Notes: generated by a model not told the origin, from the letters alone. Numbered from the stretch's first letter, positions 20,161 through 32,295 are shown. The stretch: 64,000 nt of DNA from Acorus gramineus (GCA_030737835.1 CM060856.1:5791892-5855891), one strand, 5' to 3'. Program-made: numbers and translations.

Positions 20161-20939
20161 AAAAAAAAAAAAAAAGTCGGGAAGGTAAGCTTCTTAATGT
20201 TATTTTAATTGGGTTTTTTTTTAATACTTTTTCAACATTTCAATTGATTACAAAGTATAGTATACAAATGATGAGAATTTTTGCACCCAACCTGTTTGTA
20301 GTTTCGACTGCATTCCATTTGATTTTTTTCATCTAATCAAATATAGTATATATATAATTTAACAAATTATATAGATTTATTTTAAAATAAAAATAAAAAT
20401 TTCTAATTCGATAGAAAACTATCTAGTTATATGGGAACTACATGGAGAGTTGTAAGTTGTAACAAAGACTATGTATAGTATCGCAACTAACGCTCATAAA
20501 AAAATGAAAAAGAAAAACCTTCTGAATGGATGTATTGTAAAAAGATCGTAACATTAATGGAAGATGCACTTAAGTATATTTTTTATTAGAAGATATTAAT
20601 CATTTTAGATTATGGTAGAAATTTTACTTGATTACCTTTTTTTTATTATTACATGGTCCTTCTGTATTGTTTACATTCGGTGCAAACATTAAAAGGTGAT
20701 TTTTTTGTTTAAATTTTAAATGAAATTTCTATGGATATGCCTAATAAAAAAATTCTAAGTTCAAGTTTTTCTCATATGGATGATAGCTTAGATTTCCAAG
20801 TGAATGTAATTTAACAAGTTACCTGCATATGTTTCGTCAAACACACGTATTTATAAAATACTTAACTATTTAGTGAACCATTCTTACATACATGGACATG
20901 AAATTTTTCTTTGGCATCAATATGCTATACAATCAGCCA
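20160..20939. other. AT-rich intergenic, nothing recognised
   Basis: No gene, RNA or element ends seen. Confidence 0.4.
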
Positions 20940-21065
20940 GTATATAAGCATTGGTTACATACCATCATATTATGAATTACCTATATTTATATTAATGGTT
21001 ATTTAGATAGATGAATATGATTACATATATCTGAATTTTAACAACCCATATACTACCTACAGTTT

Positions 21066-21071
21066 GAAAAT

Positions 21072-21132
<61 letters not shown>
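21066..21132. repeat. (TA)n microsatellite at the centre of the inverted repeat
   Basis: Uninterrupted alternating TA of more than 60 bp between the two arms. Confidence 0.9.
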
Positions 21133-21134
<2 letters not shown>

Positions 21135-21181
21135 CATATTCATCTATATAAGCAACCATTAACATAAATCTAAGTAATTTA

Positions 21182-21307
21182 TGTTAGAATATGAAAAGAA
21201 TGAATCAAGAATCTTATTAGGGTTTGTATCTAATATTTATAGTACAAAAAGGAAAACAAGGAAAAGACTAATCTACCCTTAACCCTAACATATATATACA
21301 TTTAACA
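21182..21307 (-). repeat. 3' LTR of the Copia element
   Basis: 126 bp, TGTTAGAATATG to ATTTAACA on the plus strand, with TG..CA borders. Two visible substitutions against the other LTR (AAGGAAAAG vs AAGAAAAAG and ATCTACCC vs ATCTTCCC). Confidence 0.96.
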
Positions 21308-21320
21308 CCCCCCCTCAAAC
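21308..21320 (-). promoter_or_regulatory. polypurine tract
   Basis: Minus strand GTTTGAGGGGGGG abuts the 3' LTR, the normal place for plus-strand priming of reverse transcription. Confidence 0.85.
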
Positions 21321-24300
21321 TCATGGTGGATCATACACCGAGAGTTTGCTCAACAAGAAACCATGCCGCTGAAGTGTATGAGACTTTGTGAAAAAGTCTG
21401 ATAACTGAAGAGAAGAGGAAATATATGGGAGTGATATAGTGCCCGCAATAAAATGATGACGGACGAAGTGACAATCGATCTCGATGTGCTTCGTACGTTC
21501 ATGAAATACTGGATTGCTAGCAATCTGAATGGCGCTCTTGTTGTCACAATATAGAGGAGTAGACGCAGATAGAATGACGCCCATGTCAGAGAGGAGGCGT
21601 CGAAGCCAAACAACCTCAGCAGTAGCAGATGCCATAGCACGATATTCGGCCTCAGCACTCGAACGAGAAACAATGTCTTGTTTCTTGGCCTTCCAAGATA
21701 TAAGAGAGTCCCCAAGAAAGACACATATACCAGTTGTGGATTTTCGATCTGTGACATCTCCTGCCCAATCAGCATCAGTATAAGCGCGAAGTTCAAGAGT
21801 AGAAGAAGACGGTAACAGCAGAGCACGAGATATAGTGCCACGTAGATAGCGTATAATCCGAAGAACTGCTGCATAATGAACAGTACGAGGGGCAGCGACA
21901 AACTGACTGACAATATGCACAGCATAGGCAATGTCAGGACGAGTGACAGTGAGATAGACGAGGCTTCCAACAAGCTGTCTATAACGAGTAACATCAAAGA
22001 GTGGTTCTCCATCGTCAGGCCGGAGCTTAGCATGAAGCTCAATAGGAGTGGGAGAAATGCGATCATCAGTTAGACAGGCACGGTCGATCAAGTCAGCAGT
22101 ATACTTGCGTTGGGAGAGAAGATAACCACGCGGAGCAGAAGCAACTTCCAAGCCTAGAAAATAGCGAAGTTTGCCAAGATCTTTCATCTCAAATTGACGC
22201 TGAAGATGTTGCTTGACCGACTGTATATGAGACGAATCATCGCCGGTGATGATCATGTCATCAACATAAAGCAGCAGGATAGTACGATGAGGACCAGAGG
22301 TGTGAACAAATAAAGCTGGATCAGAGGAACTCGAACAAACCCAGCAGCACAGATAGCATCAGTGAATCGAGCGAACCAAGCACGAGGAGCCTGCTTGAGA
22401 CCATAGAGAGCGCGGTGAAGATGGCATACATGACCAGATGAATGAGGAAGACCCGGAGGAGGAGTCATGTAAACCTCCTCTGATAAATCACCATGAAGAA
22501 AAGCGTTCTTGACATCAAGCTGATAAATGGGCCATTGACGAACAGAAGCAACAGAAATCAAAGTACGAACAGTCATCATCTTCGCTACAGGAGCAAATGT
22601 CTCATCATAATCAATACCATGCTGCTGAGTGAAACCACGGGCAACCAACCGAGCCTTGTGACGCTCAATCGAACCATCAGAGTTGGTCTTGATCTTATAA
22701 ACCCACTTACAGCTGATAGGAGTCTTCCCTGGAGGAAGTGGTACAATTTTCCACGTATGAGTGCGTTGTAATGCACTAAGCTCCTCTGCCATAGCACCTT
22801 CCCATTCTGGAATGCCGACAGCCTCACGATATGATTGGGGCTCCCAATGAGTGGAAACAGCTGAAAGAAAACACTGAAAACTAGGAGAAAAAGAATCAGA
22901 GGCAACCAAGCTGAGTCGTTGAGGAGGTCGACGAGCGCGAGGCGGATTGCGACGAGGAGCAACTGGTGCGGAAGCAGAATCGTCTTCTGGCGAAGCAGCA
23001 TCAGGAATAGGTGTAGGAGTAGACAGGACCGTCCCACGTGAATCATCCGGAAAAGAAGTTGAAGAAGACGGCAAGGGTGAAGATGGGACTGACGAGGAAG
23101 AGTGGTCAAGTACAAACATAATAGATGACTGAGAAGAAGAAGATGAAGATGAGAAATCAGGAATAGAAAAGTCCAAAAATGTGACTTCCTCAACCGTGGA
23201 TGGGGGAAGAGGAACAGGAGGCGAGCGAAGAGCGTAGTATGGATGACTCTCAAAGAATGTGACATGACAAGATGTCCGAAGACGACGAGCAACAGGATCA
23301 TAGCATCGATATCCTTTGATCTCATTACTATACCCAAGAAAGACACACATAGTGGAACGAGGAGACAACTTGGTACGCTCAAGAGGAGGAAGTAGGACAA
23401 AACACGTGCATCCAAAAACACGAAGACGAGAATAATCAGGAGGACTATGATAAAGACGCTGAAAGGGGGAGATGCCAGCAGTGATAGACGAAGGAGTGCG
23501 ATTGATGAGATACACACTTGTAAGAACAGCCTCACCCCAAAACTGAACAGGAACAGAAGCAGAGAGGAGTAAGGACCGGGTCGTTTCGAGGATATGACGG
23601 TGTTTGCGCTCAGCAACCCCGTTCTGCTGATGAGCATAAGGAGTGGAAAGCTGTGGTAGAGTGCCTTGGGAGGATAAAAAATCACGAAAAGCACGAGAAC
23701 AATATTCTCCCCCACAATCAGAGCGAAACACCTTGATGCGTTTGGAAAACTGAGTTTCAACCATTGTAGCAAAAGATTTATAGATGGGTAACAACTCAGA
23801 ACGACTATGCATCAAATATATCCAGGTAAAGCGAGAAAAATCATCAATAAAAATAACATAATAACGGTTACCCCCTTTAGAAGGAATAGGGGAGGGACCC
23901 CAAACATCAGAGTGAACTAGATCAAAAGGAGAAGCAGAAATGTGTTTACTAGTAGGAAATGGAAGAGCCAAGTGTTTTGCCAACTTGCAGCCCACACATG
24001 GTTGAAGCTCAGTTTTTGAAAAGGAACCTAAAACACCGGTACTTATTAGATAACGAAGTCTTGGAGGAGAGAGATGGCCAAGACGGCGGTGCCATACATC
24101 AAAGGAGGAAGGAGAAGAAGAAATCAAGCGAGCAGAAGCGGGAAAACGAAGGAATATGAAGATGATCCATGTAGTAGAGCCCACCGCGTCTAGAGCCTGT
24201 CCCAATCTGCTTCCCCGTACGACGATCCTGTACAGAACAAGTAGAAGAATCAAAAGTAATGAGACAATCATGATCCGCAATTTGACCAACAGAAGCAAAT

Positions 24301-25642
24301 TTAGTGATAGACCAGGAACATGAAAAACATCAAGAAGTTGAAATCGATGAGAAGGATCAGCAAGAGAACCAGAACTCGACACAGACAGAGGAGTCCCATC
24401 TGCCGTACGAATAACAGGAGTGGGAAACACGCGAGTAGGACAACTAATAAAGGATGCCTGAGAAGTCATATGATGGGAAGCCCCAGAGTCAAGAATCCAT
24501 GAGGAGGTAAGGTTACCTGTCGCCGCAGTAGAAGCAGAAAAGGGAGCAGATGAATCACTACCAGTCACTGAGCGAAGCATATCTTGAAGCTGTTGTTGTT
24601 GAAGGTGGAGCTGCGCAAGACTCTCAGTGATCTGAGAGGAAGAATATGCCGGCGGATCAGTAGGAAAATCAGATGCAACAGCAGCTGCAGGTCGAGGCTG
24701 AGAGCGACGTGGAGGAACTGTAGAAGGTGCCCGAGGTGCTTGCGCCCGAGGCGCTAGTGCACGTGATGCTGCAGGATCTAGTGGACGAGGTGCTGGAGGA
24801 AGTGCTCCAGGAGCTGAAGTGCGAGGTACATAAACAAGAGGAGCACCATCACGAGCACGCTTACGACATTCAGATTGCACGTGTCCAAATTTATGGCAAT
24901 AATAGCAAGTGACCCGAGTGTAGCGATTGTCTTGACGATGTGCAACATTGACAGAACTGTGATCAACGATAGGCGGAGTGACAACAGTGCGAAGACGCGT
25001 CTCCTCAGCAACTAACTCAAAAAGAACCGTATCAAGAGACGGTTTGGGAGAACGATGAAGAATCTGTGCACGAATAGCCTCGAACTCAGGACGAAGACGC
25101 ATCAAGAATTGGTACAATCGTTGACGATTACGGTACTCACGATAGCGTGTCAGAAAAATACCCTCCATCTGAGGATCCATAGGTGCGAGTTGATCCCAGT
25201 AATCAGACAAAAGAGAATAAAAATCACGAATAGAAAGCTCCCCTTGATAAGAAGTAGAAATGGCCTGATGTAGATAGAATTCCTGAGCACCATCGGTCTG
25301 CGTATAGAAATTCTTCAGAAAGTCCCAATATTCCTTGGCTGTAATGAACGGCTTCAAATGTTTACGGATATTTGGAATAACCGAAGAAGCAATATAAGCT
25401 TTCACCCGAGAATCGGCCTCCTTCCATGTCAACAAAGCCTTAGTATACGCCTCAGCTCTGGCCTTGATGGTGGTCTCATCAGAACCCGGTGGAGATGGTT
25501 CAAGTACAGGAGCTAGATTAGTGCCAGTAACATGACCCAATAGGCGACGATAATCAAGCTGAAGTTCAAGACTAATAGACCAGACATCATAATTGTTACC
25601 ATCAAACTTAACATCGATGATCTGAGTGTTATCCGTAGCCAT
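21321..25642 (-). pseudogene. Copia gag-pol polyprotein with frameshifts
   Basis: The best start is the ATG at 25640-25642 (MATDNTQIIDVKFDGNNYDV). The frame open further upstream has no ATG at its edge. In order: a gag region, zinc knuckle CYYCHKFGHVQSEC, protease motif ILDSGASHH, GAG-pre-integrase RRLGHLSPPRL with the CVGCK pair, integrase with HSDVWGP, FRSDCGGEY and HQQNGVAERKHR, reverse transcriptase with QLDVKNAFLHGDL and the YVDD box, then RNase H with TDADWAGD, SRSSAEAEYRA and YCDNKSAIQ. Three frame breaks are visible: a pair that offset each other near 24295 and 24150 (protease to pre-integrase linker), and one near 22340 just before YVDD, which splits reverse transcriptase into two frames. 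The copy therefore cannot make one intact polyprotein unless these are sequence errors. Confidence 0.93.
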
Positions 25643-25702
25643 AATAGGCAAAAAGAGAATAACAGAAAAAATATATGCCTCGGATGATGAAAATATAGTC
25701 AC

Positions 25703-26589
25703 AGATGCGTGCAGAACGAAAAATGGAGCAAAATGAGTACCAATATGACTATATTTGGAGTCCGAATGAACCCGAAGCGGTCAGATAAAGAAAATACCAA
25801 AAAAGGCGATGACGGGACGGTAAACGGGTCGCGGATCCGGGTCGGGTCACGGATCCGGGTTGGGCAGCTGGTGCTGGAACCGGGTCGGGCGCTGGAGCCG
25901 GGTCGGGTCGGGTAGGGTGCTGGACACGGGTCGGGCAACTGGGCCGTGCGCGAGCGGGTGCTGAGCGGGCGCGCGCGGGCGTGAAGCACTAGATCCTGAC
26001 GCGTTGACGCGTCTGGACTCGGGACGAATTCCCGGGAGATCCGGGATGCTGTCCGTGACAGAATCCGGGACAGGATCCCAGGAAATCCGGGCTGATCGGC
26101 GCGGATCTGCGCTGATCACGCAACACGGAGACTACACGCAGGCAGGCGCGGGCAGTGCGCGGACGAGGCGCGGGCAGGGAGCAGATGGGGCGCGGGCAGG
26201 GTGGCGCTGGACGGCGCGGCAGGGTGGCAGAGCAGCGTGAGGTGGTGCGGTAGGGCGGCGCAGCAGTGGCACAGATGCCGCAGATCTGCTCGAGGACAGC
26301 GGCAGGGCTGCGCGAAGCGGCGCGACAGGGCTGCGCAGCAGTGGCACAGATGCTGCAGATCTGCGCGAGGACAGCGGCGGGCTGCGCAAGGCGGCGCGGG
26401 AGGGCGACGTAGCGGCGGCGCGACGGCGGCACAGCGGTGCAGATGCGATAGATCTGCGTGGGGCAGCGGCGGAGCAGCGCGGGGGCGGCGAATCTGTGTG
26501 GGGTGACACGAACGGGGCGACGGGGCGTCGACGATCTCGCAAACGGAGAGTAACGCCAACAAAAAATCAAATAAAAAAATTGGATTCAA
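25703..26589 (-). repeat. GC-rich leader of the Copia element with internal repeats
   Basis: About 890 bp between primer-binding site and gag. From about 26240 to 26480 a unit of roughly 75-80 bp occurs about three times with drift. Its landmarks on the plus strand are GTGGCACAGATG, CAGATCTGC and GAGGACAGCGGC. Nearer gag, GGGTCGGGT/GGATCCGGGTCGGG words repeat. Several frames are open only because of GC bias. Confidence 0.7.
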
Positions 26590-26601
26590 GCTCTGATACC
26601 A
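26590..26601 (-). promoter_or_regulatory. primer-binding site for initiator tRNA-Met
   Basis: Directly inside the 5' LTR, the minus strand reads TGGTATCAGAGC, the standard plant Copia site complementary to the 3' end of initiator tRNA-Met. Confidence 0.95.
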
Positions 26602-26727
26602 TGTTAGAATATGAAAAGAATGAATCAAGAATCTTATTAGGGTTTGTATCTAATATTTATAGTACAAAAAGGAAAACAAGAAAAAGACTAATCTTCCCTT
26701 AACCCTAACATATATATACATTTAACA
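26602..26727 (-). repeat. 5' LTR of the Copia element
   Basis: 126 bp copy of 21182-21307. In element orientation it precedes the primer-binding site. It should carry the element's promoter, but I see no unambiguous TATA motif apart from the TATATATA word. Confidence 0.96.
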
Positions 26728-26760
26728 ATTTATAATACAATAGTATGTAACTGGTATTTA

Positions 26761-28795
26761 AAATTTTAAATCATGAGTGTATGTTGAAGCCAAGCAAAGA
26801 GAATTTTTGAGTTAAGCGGTGAACAGAAGAGCTCCTCCGTATGGATTTAATGGGCCTTGTACGTTGCTATGGATAATGACATGTCCAGCCTTTTGCAGTC
26901 TATTTGTACATGCTATTTTTTTTTATTTAAAAATTATACTCTTTTGAAGTACATATAATAGTTTATGTGATACAGTAGTATTTTTGTGAAAAAATAATTT
27001 TTTTATTCCATACACTATAATAGGATCACATATATTATAAAAACACAATATATACTACGTTATCATAGTATATAGGGCTGCAAAATGGATTGCAAAAGGA
27101 ATTGAGTGTATCAGCGATTGAAACGAAAAATGATATGTCCAGCCTGTTTATAAAGAAAATTAAACTAGCTCTACATGGATACACAGTTTATTTTATAGCA
27201 TGTTTGCAGTATAAAATTGTTTAACGTAATATAAATATAATAATATATCCATATTATATTAAAAAAAAAGAAAAATATATGATTTCAAATGAGTATGATT
27301 ATTTGCATTTTTTTTCATAAAAGAATTTATTTTTTTTAATTAAATATATACTTAAAAAAAATCTGTGGGTTGCAAAAAGGGGGGGATGGAAATATCATTT
27401 TTCGAACGAAAATGTCAGTTACAATTAAATTTAATTTTAATAAATTGTTAGATTGGGAGACCGACCAATTTAATTTCTTATTTTGGAAACTGTTAGACAC
27501 AATACAATTTAACCGGTCTCTCTTATTTTTTAAAGTAGTATACATCATATAACAATGTATATAATGTTATCAAATAAATAAAATATATATTCTAATGACA
27601 ACGGGCAATGAACAAACAAACTGGAGATCAAACACAAGAATGAAACATTATCACACGAAGAACACAAGATACACATAGTTTGGTCCAGGCCTACATTCAC
27701 ATAACTAAAACAGATAATACCCTATAATAGTTGAGATATAAAAACAAACTCACAAACATTCTCATAGAGTTACATCTCTTAAGAATTCTCTCAACCACTC
27801 AATGGATTTCTACATTGTATATCTGACAAGTTTTGTCATGGAACCCTAAAGAATATTTATATAGATAAATAATTTTTCTCCAAGTATTTTCTTAACAAAT
27901 AAAAATTTAATATTCGCGATGGCTAATAGCTGGCCGTCACTGAAAGGATCTCTTAAAAAACCTCACAAAACGAGGGCGTCTGCTGCTCATTCCCTAACAT
28001 AGGAAGCTGGAAATTAAAAAAAATGACCCAAAAGACTCCTTGTATGGAGCATTGTAGGGAAAATACAATGTAAAAAGACTTTTTTATCCTTTTCAACAAA
28101 ACTCCTTTTTTTTTCAACCAACTCTCTCATTTTTTTTTCAACCATAGTAAAATCATCTCCCCCAAATGTATTCCATCTTCCTCTCTACCAACAAACACAA
28201 CCACAAGAAATGTATGAAAATTATGAAAAGACCTACCAACAAGCACAAGAAAAACTCTGATTGAAACAACATGTTGAGAAAGAGAGGATAATGCTAGTCG
28301 ATACGAGTTGAATGTCCGATATGCTAAAGGAGTATTATCAAAGGCGTCAAATAGAAATTCTACAACGACAATTTTCAGAGCACTAAACTTGTAGTAATTG
28401 TATTTTTTTAATGTTTTCTGTTGTCAAGAACTTGTAGTAGTTGATTGTTGTCAAGATCTTTTAATGTTTAATGTTTTGAATCACCATGAATTTTAATGTT
28501 ATGAATGCTATTGTTGTCAAGATTTTGTAGTAGTTGATGATATTATTAATAATTTTATTTAAATTATTTTTATTTTAAATCTTGATAAATTTTAGAATGT
28601 ACTTTTATTTATTTTATATTTGAATATCTTGAAATTTATATGTATGAATTAGGGTAAATGGGTCATTTGAAATGAAGATATGATAAGAATGAGGTAGCTT
28701 TTGAAATGATAAAAAACAAAAAAAAGGCTCTCTATAATGTAAGGAAACATTAGAGAGGCTTTTGAAGATGTTCTTAGTCTGTGTTACTGGTTCTT
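26761..28795. other. intergenic, no gene recognised
   Basis: AT-rich. The word GACATGTCCAGCCT/GATATGTCCAGCCTG recurs at about 26877 and 27131. No domain-bearing frame on either strand. Confidence 0.4.
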
Positions 28796-28931
28796 TGGCC
28801 GTCGCAAAAACTTTTAATACCAACTGCCAGAGTATGGCCGTCGCGGGTAGGTTGCCTGACTATATGTTTCGCTCTCAATTATTAGCCACGGGAATGGCTG
28901 CCGCGGATAGTTCTTTACCGACGGCCCGCTG
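28796..28931. repeat. cluster of GGCCGTCGC / GCCGCGG / ACGGCC motifs
   Basis: GGCCGTCGC occurs at about 28797 and 28834, GCCACGGGAATGGCTGCCGCGG at about 28884-28905 and GACGGCC near 28920. A related GGCCGTCAC is at about 27931. Such short inverted GC motifs resemble sub-terminal repeats of CACTA transposons, and a transposase-derived frame lies at 32.3-34.1 kb. I did not find CACTA termini, so the link is inference. Confidence 0.35.
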
Positions 28932-30226
28932 CTGTCCCTTTTCACCCAAACCCACGCCTCCCCTGAACCGCCTCGTCGGCCATCTCTCGCATGATCTGCC
29001 GCCAAAAGAAGGTTGTCACATCTGATCGATTGCTTTTTCCATATTCTATTGATAGTCTGAAGGACTTTTTGTTGGGAATTATGATTCGTTTTAATATTGT
29101 TCATAATTAGGAAATGCAAAAGAGATGCATCATTTTGTTTGGTTTATTCATCTTGAAGAAGCCTCTCAGCGAGATTTCTAGATTTTATTTACCATACTTT
29201 GATTAATGCTTGTTCTCATGCCTCAATTTATTGCAAACAATGCCTTACGTAATTCATCAGCACTCAATCTGCCTATGGAATGGGGTTTCTTTTCCTCTAT
29301 CATGTTAAATTTTTTATCTATAAAAATGAATAATCTGCTCTTTTCTTGTTTTGAGTGGTATTGTATATTCTGTTTAATGTTTGAGTGTGATAGCTTTTCA
29401 CTATTAGGTTTGTTTTATGTATATAGTTTTCTGCTAACGATTTTTTTTTTTTGTTCCACACATTAGTGATTAGAATGGTTTATAGTGATATCCAGTTTGA
29501 TTGAATGATTGAATTTAATTTTTACATTCACAATTTCTATAGTTCATCATAAATAATGCCATAGGAGATCGAACCACAAACATGAGAATGACATTTTTAG
29601 AATTTGTGTTCGATCTTTATTGATTCAGGTTTAGAAAAGATGGGGAGTATGATGGATTTGGGAAGTTGTTCTCCTTTTCTAATTTATATGCTCATTGGAT
29701 GGCCCTCTCTGGAAAAAAAATGAGCTTTATTAATTTATTTCCCACTCATGCACCATTACCCCCTTTTCACCAACATTTTCCTTTGTATGGTTTCTTGTCA
29801 TTGCAGTCCCTTTCACCAACTTTTACTGGCAATTTGGATGTGTGATCCAACCATTTTTGTTATCATGAACTTTAAATTTTACATATTTGAGGTGATACAT
29901 GTCAGTATATTGGATTTTGATGAGAGCTGACTGGATCCTATCCTATGAATTTGTGGATTGTGCTTTGGAATCCATTGCTTAATTATTTAGTCTTTAATGG
30001 CCAGTGTCAATTAGTCATCTGATTATAATTCCAATTGCTAAACCTCTTCAAGCTTTTGTCTTAAAGTGGGCTGGTCAGGACTCGTGGTAAGACTGATGTT
30101 TTATTGTATCTTATCACTTTTTCCCCTTGTATCTGATCCATTGACATGTTACACCTATATCACTTTTTCCCCCTTCATATAATGCATCCCACTTTTCTAA
30201 CATAGCAAAACAGTGTAATTTCTCTT
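28932..30226. other. intergenic or intron, nothing firm
   Basis: A GC-rich leader-like stretch (28932-29010) with ATGATCTGCCGCCAAAAGAAG just before GTTGTC could be a short first exon, but no partner exon is certain. The rest is AT-rich with no recognised content. Confidence 0.3.
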
Positions 30227-31458
30227 CCAATTATCATTGTTTTAAAATCACGAATGATATATCGATCATTTTCGGCGATGAAATCGCAAAATCACGGTGA
30301 TTTCACGAGGTTTTATCGAAACCACGCTGACGTCAGCGATATATCGACGATATATCGTTGCTTTTTTTTTTTACCATGTGAGCAGGTCTTCTTTTGAGAA
30401 AGTGGGGTCACAAAGTTTAATAAAAGTAAGTTTTAATTGAAGACGTTTTTTTTTGTTTCATGGATTAAATGGTGACTTCTGAGTTGACCCGAGAGAGAGA
30501 GAGAGAGAGAGAGAGAAGGGGAGGTGATGGAAACCCATGTTATTATATCCTTATAATATTACAAAAAAGTGTTTAACTCAAAAAAAAAAATATTACAAAA
30601 AAGTGTTATTATATCCTTATAATTTTATGATCCAGTCTAGTATGTTTTTATTAGTTATTATATTTTAATAAAATATATATTTTATTAAAAAAATTTACAC
30701 CTTTTACAAATGATTTGATACCGTTTATTAGAATATATATTTTAAAAAAAAAAACACATAACTTATGGGATAAATATGAATGAGTCAATTTATTTGAGTA
30801 TTTATTTTAATAAAAAAATAAAATAACTCATTGAATAAAATGTATTATTTATATAAAAAAAAGTATGTACTGCATCTGACCTTATATTCAATCCACGTCT
30901 AACATTTTTCAAATATTAACTTATAGTAATAAAAAAAAACACCATTTATCCTTTGAAATCTCACATATATCTACTTTTTTATAGTTTAAAATGTATTGAA
31001 TTTAAAAAATGTTATTTATTTACTTAGTTATTTTTGTTATAGGATCCACTAAGTTTGGTACAATCAGTATAATCCTTATGACACACTATTAGGTGGAACC
31101 CAAGGAGAAAATTTTGTAACCAATGCAAAAGATTATCTATTTAAATAAAATTTTCTCACTTTTATAGTGTTATGTTTTATGGTGGGTATATAATTTTATG
31201 TTGTAGTTAATTGGTTATGCATTTTTATTTCAAATCAAAATCATTGTAAAATTATTAATATCTTCATATCAAATTATTCTTATTCATTTTCATTATTTTC
31301 TACAATTTTCTTTTTTTTTTTTTTTTTTTGCTATTTTTTTCATTTTTTTTTTTTCAAAAAAAAAATAAAAATTGGCCAATCGATACATCGATCGATATAT
31401 CGATTGGACCCCTAATCGATATATCGATTACATCGATATTTAAAACACTGCCAATTAT
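30227..31458. mobile_element. hAT-like TIR element with CGATATATCG repeats and 8-bp target duplication
   Basis: The element spans 30235-31450. The left end reads CATTGTTTTAAAATCACG and the right end inward CAGTGTTTTAAATATCGATG. Both flanks carry CCAATTAT (30227-30234 and 31451-31458). The CAGTGTTTTAAA-type end with an 8-bp duplication fits hAT. Palindromic ATATATCGAT-type words sit near both ends (30255-30360 and 31380-31440). The interior is AT-rich and contains a GA microsatellite at about 30491-30516. No transposase. Confidence 0.8.
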
Positions 31459-31570
31459 TCACAGTGGCATTAAAAGAGTACATGACAAAGCATCGCTGAT
31501 TCTTTTGCTTAAAAATCTGAATTTTGTTTTGGAGGTCTTCTTATTGATTCATTTGTAAATGGTTTTGCAG

Positions 31571-31647
31571 TATTGCCATCAGTTGGCATTGGAGCTCTTT
31601 CTGCAGGAGAAGCTGAGGGAAGAACAAATATTTCTGCCAGTGAAAAG
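31571..31647 (+). CDS. candidate isolated exon, 77 nt
   Basis: TTTTGCAG precedes 31571 and GTTTAT follows 31647, both acceptable splice borders. The stretch is open in two frames. One reads YCHQLALELFLQEKLREEQI-type residues (charged helix), the other LPSVGIGALSAGEAEGRTNI. I recognise neither and cannot find neighbouring exons with confidence. Confidence 0.3.
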
Positions 31648-31649
31648 GT

Positions 31650-32295
31650 TTATATATTATACATTTTTTATCTGGTTTGTCCTTATTTTACTTTTTATTG
31701 TATAGCCATGACAATTACAGATCATCATATGAATTGGAGTTGAACAATAACCTTGATATTTTATGCCATTTGGAGAGCGGCCGACAATTATGGCCTGTGT
31801 TAAATGTATTCCTTGAGAAGTATTTCTAAATTGCAGCCCCCACTTTCCCTGGACTACTCTATGAACATGTTAGGTTAATTTATACTAGATTAGAAAAGTG
31901 AAAAAAGATATTCATGCATGTTATTTGAGTTTATATTTTATTTTTTGTGAAAGCATATATTCATCATACAAGTTTGTACTTTTAAAAAATTCATAACTTG
32001 GTGGAGGCAACAAGCTATTCAGAATCTGGATTAAATCATTACACTCAGGCAACAAAATTTTCTGGAGACTGTTTAATGCAATGTGGACAATGATGTTCTT
32101 ATCAGATTTGGCTTATTCATAATTCATGAACGACAAGTTTCTCTCACTAGTAGTTCAATTTTCAAGTCTATTAATGTGGATGTTCACTTCGTTAATGTAA
32201 ATTTTTTGTGCAAACTGACCTCTAGCTATGTTCCTTCTCTCAAAAACAGGTGTTTTATTTGAATTAGTTGCAGTGATTTTTTTTACTTTGTCGTA
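31650..32295. other. spacer upstream of the transposase-derived frame
   Basis: AT-rich; no gene or element end identified. Confidence 0.35.

Larger units (their letters stand above)
21182..26727 (-). mobile_element. complete Ty1/Copia LTR retrotransposon
   Basis: 5546 bp bounded by 126-bp LTRs and the 5-bp target duplication ATTTA (21177-21181 and 26728-26732). In coding orientation the order is LTR, primer-binding site TGGTATCAGAGC, a GC-rich leader, gag, protease, integrase, reverse transcriptase, RNase H, polypurine tract and LTR. Integrase preceding reverse transcriptase defines Copia. The LTRs differ at two positions that I can see, so the insertion is fairly recent. The LTRs are short for a plant Copia element. 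Confidence 0.96.
20940..26760. repeat. long inverted repeat split by the Copia insertion
   Basis: The left arm, about 20950-21040 (GGTTACATACCATCATA, AATTACC, TTAATGGTT, GATGAATATGATTA), is matched in reverse complement by AATCATATTCATC, AACCATTAA and TAAGTAATTT at 21132-21181. The match then continues across the retrotransposon with ATAATACAATAGTATGTAACTGG at about 26731-26753. A (TA)n tract forms the centre. The pre-insertion structure was therefore a palindromic element of about 300 bp or more, probably MITE-like. Confidence 0.75.

Noticed and set aside
25847..26628. Several Ala/Arg/Pro-rich frames in the Copia leader
   Set aside because: GC-biased repeat region with no domain; the apparent start near 26570 is not an ATG.
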